From NCBI GenBank assembly GCA_026545765.1, contig CM048839.1, forward strand, positions 1,798,001 to 1,862,000: a DNA stretch of 64,000 nt, given 5' to 3'. The position numbers and the translations under genes are program-made. The first letter of the stretch is position 1. Each line of letters begins with the position of its first letter. The notes below the pieces were generated by a model. It searched no databases. It saw only the letters and a list, made by a program, of their open reading frames with translations, and had not been told where the DNA came from. Source of the stretch: Plantago major. Taxonomy: Eukaryota; Streptophyta; Magnoliopsida; Lamiales; Plantaginaceae. Below, one piece after another: positions 21,769-31,646 of this stretch.

Positions 21769-22124
21769 ATTACATAATTTATTTTCATTTTAAATTTTAT
21801 TTCAATTAATATACATAAATTAGTTTGAATTTTAATTGCAGTTACATTACATATGCTATATATTTAATGGAAAGACTAGAAATGGGTTGACTTCGATGCT
21901 GGGATGTTTAACCGCATGCTATATGTTTTTTTTTTCCATGAAAAAGTAGATATGGATTGATTTCGATGAAGTGACTCCCAACCTAAATTTGTAAAATTGG
22001 AGAAGATGAACATAATTCAATGAGACACTCTTAGCATAGCATTAGAAAATCAAACCCCTGGGAAGCGAATAGCTGCAATAGCAATCTTTTATTGGTGGGC
22101 AAGGTTTTTTTTTCTTTATTTCCT

Positions 22125-22278
22125 TAATATTTCGGATCAAATTGGATTAATCTGAAATCCAAAGATTTATCCGATCTGATCCAAAATCTGAAAAATTCTA
22201 ATTCGAAATCCGATCCTAACACAGCGGATCATACTGGTTCAGGCCGGTTTTGGATTCGGACCATATGTGCACCAATAT
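22125..22278. mobile_element. fragment of the hAT-type element family seen at 54043
   Basis: 'tttcggatcaaattggatta', 'aatccgatcc' and the end 'cggaccatatgtgcac' match the right part of the hAT element at 54770-54920. Only this side is recognisable; the left terminus is missing or too diverged. Confidence 0.6.
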
Positions 22279-22384
22279 TAAAATTAGAAATGATCATATG
22301 ACTGAGAGTATTAAAAATGAATTTCACCTGCTGGGAACGAAACACGCCCTTAACATATACAACTTTTTACCACCCTGTGTAAAA

Positions 22385-22740
22385 TCAATTCTGAGAGTGA
22401 GATATTTTAATGGCACACCAACTCAGTGAATTGGATAATTACAATTTGAGAATTCTAATCCAAAAGTAAACAACAATATATGTGAAAACATTATCACGGG
22501 AAACCCAACTTGAGAACGCAATGCGAAAGGCAAACCGACTTTAAGAATAAGATAATTACAAATTGGGACTTGATTTGAAGGGTAACACGCTACATGAAAA
22601 AAATACTCTAAGATATAATAGTTTCAATTTGAGAACTTAATTCGAAGGGTAAACGGACTCTAATTATAAAATAATGACAATATGAGAACTTTATTTGAAT
22701 AGTAAACTACGCTATATAGGAAATACTCTAGGAGATAAAG
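22385..22740 (+). repeat. ~52-bp tandem repeat, block 2
   Basis: The same unit as block 1: 'aatttgagaattctaatcca', 'gaacgcaatgcgaaaggcaa', 'gagaacttaattcgaagggt' and similar. It is strongly degraded. Confidence 0.65.
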
Positions 22741-23410
22741 GTAAAGTGAATAGTAAAATGAAATTTAAATAAAAGAAAAAATTCTTATGGTAGCCATTAA
22801 ATTGGGGTTAATAACAGATTCAACTCTTCTATTGAAACAATAACAATCACATCCAAAAAATGAACCGAGTAATTTATGATATTACAAATAGGCCTAAAAG
22901 TCAAACCTGCACATGGAATTGCATTTTGCTTATGTGGCGGTAAAAGTTAGGCTATTCACGAAAATGCCATTGAATATTTGATTTTGAGTTTCTTTAATTA
23001 TTTCTCTTTATTTTCTTTTATTTCTATTTTTCTTTTTATTTGCTAGGTTTAATCAATTGCAATTCAAGTCCTTCAAAAAGATTTAATTTTCTACTGTCCA
23101 CCCATGGGTTTCCTAAAAACCTCAAACGAGTCCCTTAATTTTTAAATCAAAGTGAAACATCAATCAAATACCAAAATCGACTTCAAACATAAAAAATCAT
23201 CATGGTTCAAAGGTTTTAACTATTAAAACATCTCTGAATTGAAGTTGTATAAACAACTTTGATTGGAGCTTTAAATGCAACTCTGATCGGATCGTTTTAT
23301 TTTGAAGGTTAAAAGAAGAGAAGAGGAATATGGGAAGGGAAGAAGATGGGTATGTGAGTTTTTATTTTACCTTTTCTATAATGAGTAAAATATTTTAGTT
23401 TCTCTTTTGC

Positions 23411-23417
<7 letters not shown>

Positions 23418-23446
<29 letters not shown>
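23418..23446 (+). repeat. (AG)n microsatellite
   Basis: About 14 uninterrupted AG units. Confidence 0.95.
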
Positions 23447-23448
<2 letters not shown>

Positions 23449-23478
23449 GTATAAGGGATTTGGTCAACTGTAGGGGCT

Positions 23479-23880
23479 TTTTTTTTTTTTGGAAGAATTA
23501 AAAGTTTTATTAGCCGCACAAATTGACAGAGGGAACAAGGAATGCCACTAAGCCAAGTTCAGAGTCAATATACAACATTTACATCAACAAAAACCAGATA
23601 CTTAAAACCCAAACCACAACACGCTTTTCCCAGCAGAAAACAACTCCTATCAAAATCGATTTTGACCCAAAAAAAAAATATCAGTTCACACCACTCAACC
23701 CTCAACCGAAGCCCTTTTACATGTTGATATTCTGAAATACTCCTATAGGACAGATCTCCCAGTCTCAGAAGACATAGGTCGAGTGTATTGCCATTTTGCT
23801 TTTTACCCAAGTCCAGGTGTTGAATTTGATTTGCTCCAATATTTCCGCCCACGATTTGATTTCTCCTCAGGAGCATAAAC
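23479..23880 (-). mobile_element. probable 5'-truncated LINE or retroposed copy (poly(T) at its left end)
   Basis: A run of about 15 T at 23479-23493 is followed by 'ggaagaattaaaagttttat'. Read on the minus strand this is an AATAAAA-like end and a poly(A) tail, as in plant LINE 3' ends. Upstream on the minus strand a frame of ~100 codons (23565-23876) is open, but I do not recognise it. The insertion splits blocks 2 and 3 of the ~52-bp repeat. Confidence 0.4.
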
Positions 23881-23884
23881 GAAC

Positions 23885-24520
23885 TTTATGCATTGTATAA
23901 TTCAAACTTGGGAACTCAATTCGAAGAGTAAACTCAACTGTAATTACAACTTGGGAGCTCAGTTTTACGAGATGATTCTAACGTGTGAAATCAATCCGAA
24001 TGTTAAACCAACTCTAATAATGAGATATTATAACTTGACAACTCAATTTGAGGAATAAACCGCACTACATAGGGATAAACTATATAATAAAGGAATGATT
24101 CAAGCTTAGGAACTCAATTAGAAGGTAAATAAAAATGAGATCATTAGAATTTGGAAACTCAATTCGAATGGCAAATCGACTATAATAATGAGATAAATCT
24201 ATTTGAAAACTTAATTTGAATGTCAAACCAACTATAAGAATGAGATAATTCAAACTTGAAACCTTAGTTCGAATGGTAAACTCATCCTTGAGAATTGATC
24301 CAACTTGGGAACTCAACTTCAAGGCAAAATGCAAACAAATATTGGAAGAACAGTATAATTCAAACTTAGTAACTCAATATGAAGAGTAGACTATTAGCAA
24401 TGAGATTATTTCAACTAGGAAATTGAATTCAAAGGTTAAACTCAACTTTAAGAATGAAATAATTCTTAATCAAAAACTCTATTTGAAGGGCAAAACAACT
24501 CTATGTTGGCCGGAAAAAAA
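23885..24520 (+). repeat. ~52-bp tandem repeat, block 3
   Basis: The same unit as blocks 1 and 2: 'cttgggaactcaattcgaag', 'tttggaaactcaattcgaat', 'aactcaatttgaggaataaa' and 'actataagaatgagataatt'. The minus-strand open frame at 24080-24334 is a by-product of the repeat. Confidence 0.75.
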
Positions 24521-27084
24521 CCATAACATTTGAAATTATGTTTGTCGAATAATAATCTTTGTGTGAGTGGTGAGGTGACCATATACCACCGTGGGGTTGT
24601 TGGAAACCAATCCTATTGATTGAGTTGTACACTTTTGTATTTTATTTTGATTCGGATTTAAGTGATACAGTTTAAAAAAAAATGTATTCATTACTAATTA
24701 ACATGTCAGGTACGATATGACCCGATATAAAAAATATGTTATCAACCCTTTGGATCCCGAACCAGGAAAGGTTGGATCCTACCCCAATCGAAGCATATCA
24801 TTCATGATGAGTCGTATTTTTATTTTCGATAGTTAGCATAAAAAGAAAGACTCGATGATATAATATTGGATGAAGAAGTACTACTCACCGACACCACTAC
24901 CAACGTTGTTTACAAGTAAGTCTGACTATTTTATTTTCTCGATTAATTTATTTTGTCACCCCCTTTCTATTTATTATTAAAAGTAAACTATCGTTTAGAT
25001 AGTAATGAAAGTTCAATTTGTTACATTGCACTTTTACATATACAACGTAATTAATACTCGTTGTCACCGCCTTTAAACTACAACAAAGAAGATAAGTACT
25101 TTTATCAATTTGGATATTTACGATCCTATGGAATTACACTTCTTAGTGTCCATCTAATTGTTAAAGTAATTGATCACTGAATAAATATACATCAAAATTT
25201 TAATTGCATCATAAATATGTACTATATACGGAGTCATATTTTTAGGTGCTGACTGCTGAGTGGAGACCATCTTAATCCGCAAGGAGCATACTTTTACTGT
25301 TTTACACCGTCCATGGAAGTTCTGATAGTTTGAATGTGAAGGAACATGATTTAGCGGACCACACTAGTTACATTGTTGTTCAATGTAAAAATGAATATGA
25401 GTAGATCAGATATCGATGACCTTTAATTTGATGAGCCAATTGTGAGAGTAAATAATACACTTATCGTGTTGCTTTGCAAAGCTAAACTTCAAATGAAGTT
25501 TGGCTGCAAAATCCGTACTTAATATGGCTAACAAAATTGACATATTTGGTCTCCAAAGTTTGGACCATTACTATATTTTCACCCAAATGTTTTCAACATC
25601 ATTTTCCACTTCAGTCTTATTTTTCATGTGCCATCTGATCATGTTTCATGATGTACATTACAAACTATCACGTCATATTTTTTCATGTAGCCTCAAACGA
25701 GTTGAGTCATAATTCCGTTCAAATTTGTTAAAAGAAATGAACCTAAAACTATACTCGAACTCAGGTGACTTGTAACGAGTTCAAACTTGAACGGGTAAAT
25801 AAAGAAAAAGTATATATTAGAAAAATAAAATGTAAATAGAAAAAGCCTTATTGTGTGTGTGACAATTAATATATGACAAATAATCATGTAGCTTATGTTA
25901 TCCAGACTCTTCAATTATGCACACGTCTCAGACACTCGACAATTATATACATAGATATGAGACTTCATTTTAAATGAAAAGTCAGTTTTTTCCTGTCTTC
26001 ATGAAATAGCCATTTGCGACATGCAGATGCACACCTATCTGGGACTTAGTGTCTAGTCCTGGTACCATAGGATGTGGCCACTATGTCATGCACCAAATAA
26101 TATACTATTTCTAAATAACATTTCTTGGCCAACAGTGATTAACATGTACAGATTGTACTAGATATTGATTTACTTATAGAAAAGAATACCAATACCTGTA
26201 ATTGTGATCTTAAGAGAAGTCTGGGATCAATGATAAGATTTTATAAATCTGTTTTGAAGGTAAACACAGCCGTGTTTGATATTCGACTTAAATCTCAACT
26301 CGAGTTATTTTTTTAAGTTTTTTGTTTAATATATTTGAGTTTTGAACAAAACTCGACTCGAATTGAGAAAATTCAACTTGAGTCAATGGCCAAACACTGA
26401 TGTACACATTATAAATTTGTTTTCAATGTAAACAGTATATGCAATGATCAATTATGATGTTTACGGGATTAAACTTTAGTGATAAAAGGATGGAATAGGC
26501 CAAGTGTCAAAAAAGTTTGATGAATCAAATAGTGATAAATATATAGAACAAAAGGGTTCAATTAAGCTTTTTATAAAGCTCGATTGCAACGTTCTTATAT
26601 CCTTTTCACTTTCCTCGAATGGTTTGGAAAATTGATTTGTGGTCCCAAATTAATGGGCTTCTTACTATTTTAGATCATCAGTTCGGATATCATTTTCGAG
26701 TCCAATGTAATGTATTTCTGAAATTTCTAGAAAGTACTGTAAAATTATATGAAACTTAAGAAACAAAAAATCAAGAGGCATCAAACATGTGAGTTATATA
26801 CATTACATTGAATGTGGAGATGTTGAACGGTTGAGATTCATTCGGGAGTTAGGAGGGAAAATTAATACATATGTTGGGAAAGCTAACAAAATCTTCTCCG
26901 GTTAGCTTGGTCAAATTCATCATCATAAATTTCACAAGTTACTCATCAATAGCGTAAACAATATGACCAATGTCCCAAAAAGCTTAAAGATAAACCAAAA
27001 AGTGGGATTCTCAGAGAAATAAATAGAAAAGCTTGTGACATAGAAGAATCAAATTTCTGTTATACACGGCCAGGAGGAAGAAGC
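24521..27084. other. AT-rich intergenic DNA, no gene seen
   Basis: Apart from the dispersed-repeat copy at 25013-25137, I see no transposon ends, exons or RNA genes here. Short open frames (25500-25712, 25693-25914) lack any recognisable feature. Confidence 0.55.
25013..25137 (+). repeat. dispersed repeat, copy 2 (partner at 15121-15246)
   Basis: Closely matches 15121-15246 in the same orientation, including 'ttttacatatacaac', 'actcgttgtca' and 'gataagtacttttatcaat'. Confidence 0.65.
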
Positions 27085-27443
27085 TGTTGACAGCAGCATT
27101 ATGCAGTTTGGAGTATGGTGAACCGTTAGTTTGTTAGTAGATTAGTTAGGCAGTTAGAAGTTTGTTAGGAGGTTAAAATTTCCCGCTTAAAGTTGTTACT
27201 AGCTGCAGGTTAATTAGTTTAGTCTTTATAGCATTAGTTAGTTTCTTTGTACATGTATAAATAGAGGTAGTTCTTAGCTCAATTCATTTTTTTATTCATT
27301 CAATCATTTTTACTCTCAATAAACAGCAGTTTTATTTAGCCTTTTTAGCTCTCATTTTCTCATCAATGGTGAGTCTCTTTGTTTCCGCTTCATCTGTGTA
27401 CTTTGATCAAACAGGACGACATGGGATTGAATTCGTATCAACA
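27085..27443 (+). mobile_element. copia-like LTR (solo or truncated)
   Basis: The segment begins TGTTGA and ends TCAACA, a perfect 6-bp inverted terminus, and is 359 bp long. A TATA motif (TATAAATAG) lies about 180 bp before the end. The following 'ttttggtgataaag' resembles a degraded primer-binding site. No internal coding region follows and no target duplication is evident, so it may be the 5' LTR of a deleted element. Confidence 0.5.
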
Positions 27444-28921
27444 TTTTGGTGATAAAGGTTAAATTTCTTGGGACTCATCAAACCTGCAGAGTTATAATTT
27501 TCTCTCTTGCAGCTCTAGAAGATTCATCATGACCAATATACACCCAAATAACCAATAAATTTAGACATCGAGTACAACATTTGGAATCGTGACTTTTGCA
27601 TGAGCTACATTTATAAAACTAAAAAATTGCTGGTTAGATATTTGGTTTTAAATGTAGGTTTTTAGAATTAAATTTGAAAAATTTCAGTATTTTGTAAAAT
27701 GACATAAAAGGGCATTACTCTTATTTTTCTTTTCTTTAACCTTTCTTATCGTATTATTAGTCTATAGTTTTTTAAATAATAATATATCATATTTTGTCCA
27801 ATAATTATAATATATATTCAATGTACTTTACATCGCCACTTTAATAACATCATCAAAATTATCAGAAATTGAAAGAAATAATCGTTGAACATTTTAACTT
27901 AGTAATGAAAAAAAATCAGTAATTGATATGTACTACATGTATGCATTTTAAAGAGGTGCGAATACATTAATCCATCTTTAGTTAAAAAAAGTACACAAAT
28001 GTATAACAAAGGATCCTTATGCTTATAACAATGGCTTCAGCACCTAAATTAAAACTAGATGTCATAACTTGTTGGGTGCATGATGTATAGAATTCGTTGC
28101 TTGGTAATATTGGTGTTTTTACTTCCTATTTTATTTAGTCTAATTTAGGTTAATTTGGGTAGGGATATTTTCGGAATAAAAATATAAGAAGCTCCTTCTT
28201 TTTCAAAAAAGCTAATCAAGGAAGCTTATTTTTCTAGCTAGCTTTTCAGCTAGCTGGAAAAAGAATCTGTCTTGATTCATGTGAAACTTTTTATTAGTCG
28301 ATGGTCAAAAAAGTTAAATGGAATTGAAAATTTTGGAAAGCTAGTGGTAAACAGAGCCGAAGAGGGAAACAAATGAAATGAAATACGCAATATTTAAAAT
28401 GTGCAAAAGAAATCTAGGCATATGTTTAGCTATAAACATTTATGTGATTTTTATCGAGGTTCTTGGTAAATGAACTAGCCGATAAGCTAGCTTATTTGTT
28501 AAATACTCCGTCTATAGTATATATGCTTTTTTTTTTTTTTTTCTAATAAGCTACTCAACAACCTCATTAAATCAATTAGTTTATAAGCTCCGCTAAGTCT
28601 AAACGTTACCGACTCATTTCGGAAATTAGTTCACCGAACTTAAAACCTAATGATAAATACATCCCTAGTTAACTTGTGTTACCAGTAAAGCATATGATGA
28701 TATTCTATAAATACATCTGCTGCTGCTTCTTCCATGGCATTCACAACTTGTGAAATTTCACATTCTTCTTCATCTTCTACTTCTTCCACTGATCAAGTTC
28801 CTTTTTCTATGTTCTCTAAATTTCACAATAAGTACCATCTTACACTTCTATAACTCCAAATTTTTTGTATCTAGACGCCAGAATCTGCAACTGATTTAGA
28901 TTTTCTTCCTCAGTTCCTCTC
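27444..28921. other. AT-rich intergenic DNA with a TATA box near the end
   Basis: No gene is recognised. TATAAATA at 28706-28713 precedes a Ser-rich 39-codon frame at 28734, but that ATG is too close to the TATA box to be a usual start. It may be the decayed promoter and leader of the transporter pseudogene that follows. Confidence 0.4.
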
Positions 28922-29785
28922 ATGCTAAAAATACTTCTCACTAATTTCTTTGTCGCCTGGAACTTTTCTTCGATCCTCCTCCGTCGAGAGTATACTAATG
29001 AACCGGTTTCAGAGAGTGTGACAGATGATGCAACAGGTGAGTTGTTTGAGCTAGCTAGATTTTTCACTCCACTTCAATTCAACAATGCACAGACATATAC
29101 TAATTTCTTGGGCTGTTTCAAAATTAACTTTGCAGAAAAGGTGAATGATTCTCTAGCCAATCCTCCAGGGAGTGAAATTGCAGAGATTTCGGAACCCTTT
29201 GAGCAAATGGAACCTGTGTCGAAGAACGTGACAGACGGAGTAGCAACAGGTGAGTTGTTTGAGCTATCTAGCTTTTCTACTCAACTTTAATTCAACCATG
29301 CACTTGCATATACTTATTTCTCAAGTCATTATTTGCAGAAGAAGTCATTGAATCCCAGTAAACCGGTTTCAGAGACTGTGATGTATGATGCAGCAGGTGA
29401 ATTGTTTGAGTTAGCTAGAATTTTCACTTCATTCCGCTTCAATTCAAACATGGATGTAAATGTGTAATGATATACATAAACTAATTTCTTTAAGTTGTTT
29501 TAAAATTAACTTTGCAGAAGAGGTGGATGATCTCTGATTAAAGAAATAAGGCTGACAGTGACTATAACAGATGACCCTACACTCCACTGCTTGACCATTC
29601 GGACATGGGTTCTAGGCACAACAATTCTGTTGTTCCTGAACCAGTTCTTTGGTTCTCGTAAGAACTTCATCTCTATCGCATCCGTTGCACAACAAATAAA
29701 AGTCACCCCTTTGGGAAACTTAACATATCTCCCAAGAAAGCCCTACGCACCCCAAGGACAGGAAGATGTTCTTTTTTATTGAATA
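28922..29785 (+). pseudogene. oligopeptide transporter (OPT) pseudogene with triplicated N-terminal exon unit
   Basis: The 3' part (from ~29540) encodes EIRLTVTITDDPTL, RTWVLG and FLNQFFGSRKN, which match the start of plant OPT proton-coupled oligopeptide transporters (family form: ITDDPTLP..TFRTWVLG). The similarity stops near 29710 and a stop follows at 29780, before any further membrane segments. Upstream, a unit of exon end (…VSESVTDDATG|gtgag) plus intron plus exon start (cag|GAAGAGGT-like) occurs three times, near 28995-29140, 29212-29345 and 29363-29525. The third coding part is out of frame with the OPT part: TGA is in frame at 29528, and TAA lies in the middle unit. It is a decayed gene. 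The missing ~600 residues are not in the neighbourhood. Confidence 0.65.
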
Positions 29786-30595
29786 CGGGGCGTTTCAGCT
29801 CTAAGGATACAAATTGCACATGTATTTGGTACTTAAAAGTTTTGAAATGAATCTTCATTAGTGAGTGATCTGAGGGACTGACAAATATTCTTATGTATAA
29901 TAAGTGTAATGTTTACCATATCAATAATGTTTGTTGACTGAACATTTATGACATTGTACGTATAAAACAGATGTTTCGAGGATAAACCCTCTAAATAATT
30001 TATGATTATAAGTCTGTTTGTTGAGAATGAAAACTTTTAATAAGATCGCCTTAAAATCTTTGGTCGCCTTAAGTCATACTACAACAATTCCAGAATTGAG
30101 AACAGAGTTTGATAGCAGATCACAAAAATGCGTTATCCCACTCATGTATATGAATAAGGGAAATGGAATGATTATCATGTTGATGTCTCAAAGAAAAGAT
30201 AGAGAAATTAACTTTCACACATTTTATTCAACCAACTCGAATCCCCGGTCAATACCTATGTCCTCCTTGCCGGATCGCACTAGGTCGTATAATTGCCTTG
30301 ATCAACCGTATATAAAGCTTGCTGAAGTTCTCGCAACTTCTTTTCTTCCTGTTTCCGACTTTCTTAGAGAGACGTTATTCACTAATGTTGTATCACAGAG
30401 GAACCTAAAAATTTTCAAGAATCCATTCACGTATGTAGCTTCACATTTCCATAGATACCTTTTAATCTAGTTCAAGTAAAATATATAGCTGAAAAGGTTA
30501 GTGAGATCATGTGAGTAGCAACTTACAAACCTTAAAAATACACAACTGCAGAAGATGAGATATTATTTGTTTTCAATATTTAAATCAAACAACAA
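29786..30595. other. intergenic DNA; one unexplained 150-codon open frame
   Basis: The open frame at 30018-30470 (+) has no recognisable motif or splice context and is at best a hypothetical gene. Nothing else is seen. Confidence 0.4.
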
Positions 30596-30669
30596 GGTTT
30601 CGTGGTGTAGTTGGTTATCACGTCAGTCTAACACACTGAAGGTCTCCGGTTCGAACCCGGGCGAAGCCA
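30596..30669 (+). tRNA. tRNA-Val (AAC)
   Basis: A 74-nt cloverleaf. The acceptor arms GGTTTCG and CGAAGCC pair with one G-U; the anticodon stem TCAGT/ACTGA carries the loop CTAACAC with anticodon AAC. Box A (TGGTGTAGTTGG) and box B (GGTTCGAACCC) are intact, with discriminator A and no intron. A run of seven T about 14 bases downstream can terminate RNA polymerase III. Confidence 0.95.
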
Positions 30670-30753
30670 TCCAATCATAATATTTTTTTGTATTCTCTTC
30701 TCTGGCTCGAACGCAGGCGAACCATCCAATCATAATATTTTTTTGTATTCTCT
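30648..30753 (+). repeat. duplicated tRNA 3' end with flank
   Basis: The T-arm, 3' acceptor strand and 3' flank of the tRNA (30648-30698) are repeated with changes at 30704-30753: 'ggctcgaacgcaggcgaa' followed by an identical 'ccatccaatcataatatttt'. The copy lacks the 5' half and cannot fold as a tRNA. Confidence 0.85.
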
Positions 30754-30759
30754 GGGTTG

Positions 30760-31646
30760 TCACAAAATTTCCCAGTCATTGGAACAGTACGTTTTGGAAT
30801 TTTAGCATTTCATGCCAATAGATGGAACTGATTAAACAATACTCTTACAATCCATCAAGGACAATAATCCAACCAAGCCCAGATGCAAGACATTTCAACC
30901 TTTTCAAGATTATGTGTCTTCTCAGTTCCGGAAGTAATTCTTGAAATTGTTAACAAAAGATTAGTGTTTTTTTGAAAGTTTCTAAATATCTTCAAAAGCT
31001 TGTGCCACAGAAGTTTGAAATCTGAACACTATGAGAAGGCGAATTCTTTTTCTTATCGATAAATAATCCATGGTTGTGTTTATGCACAGCAGCACAGGCA
31101 CGGATTAAGTGCTTACAATTTCTCTGGCCTTGTATCTGCCAATATTCAAAGTAACAGAGGGCATTCCAGCAGTTCAAATCATTAAGTATCATACATAATG
31201 AAGAGTTAAAGAATATAAAGTAGAAGCAATAGCAACAATCTACTGATATAGAAAAGAGTCCATCTTCGAAATGCTCAAGACAGTAACAAAGCAATCAACT
31301 TTACAAAGTTCAATTTTTCTTCAAGGGTTTCTTTGCCTCTGAGATACGGAGTAACTTCTCCAGTTGAGAATGCAGTTTCGAATATGGAAGGACATCAAGT
31401 TGTATGAATAAACTTGTATTGTGGTGTAGGAATATTTTACAGAAGGATAGTCCAACTTTATTGCCACTGGTAACACCTAACTATATATAACCTTGAAGAA
31501 TGATTCAAACCAACATACTTAAAAACTTAAATAAGAATGAATTAATAGTGCCAAATGGATATCTGGACAACACGTCGCCTTGGGCAAATGATTGAAAGAT
31601 TGAATTCAGACATGGCTAAGCTATACCAATCCAAATCATAAACCTG
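30760..31646. other. TPK 3' flank and intergenic DNA
   Basis: The part nearest the stop codon at 31647 should be TPK 3'UTR. I see no other gene; the 100-codon minus-strand frame at 30992-31294 is not recognisable. Confidence 0.45.

Noticed and set aside
24080..24334. Minus-strand open frame
   Set aside because: It is a periodic by-product of the ~52-bp tandem repeat.
28734..28853. Ser-rich 39-codon frame (MAFTTCEISHSSSSS...)
   Set aside because: The ATG lies only about 20 bases after the TATA box, so it would not be in the transcript; no family recognised.
30018..30470. 150-codon open frame on the plus strand
   Set aside because: No motif recognised and no upstream promoter or exon partner seen. 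It could be a remnant, but function cannot be supported.
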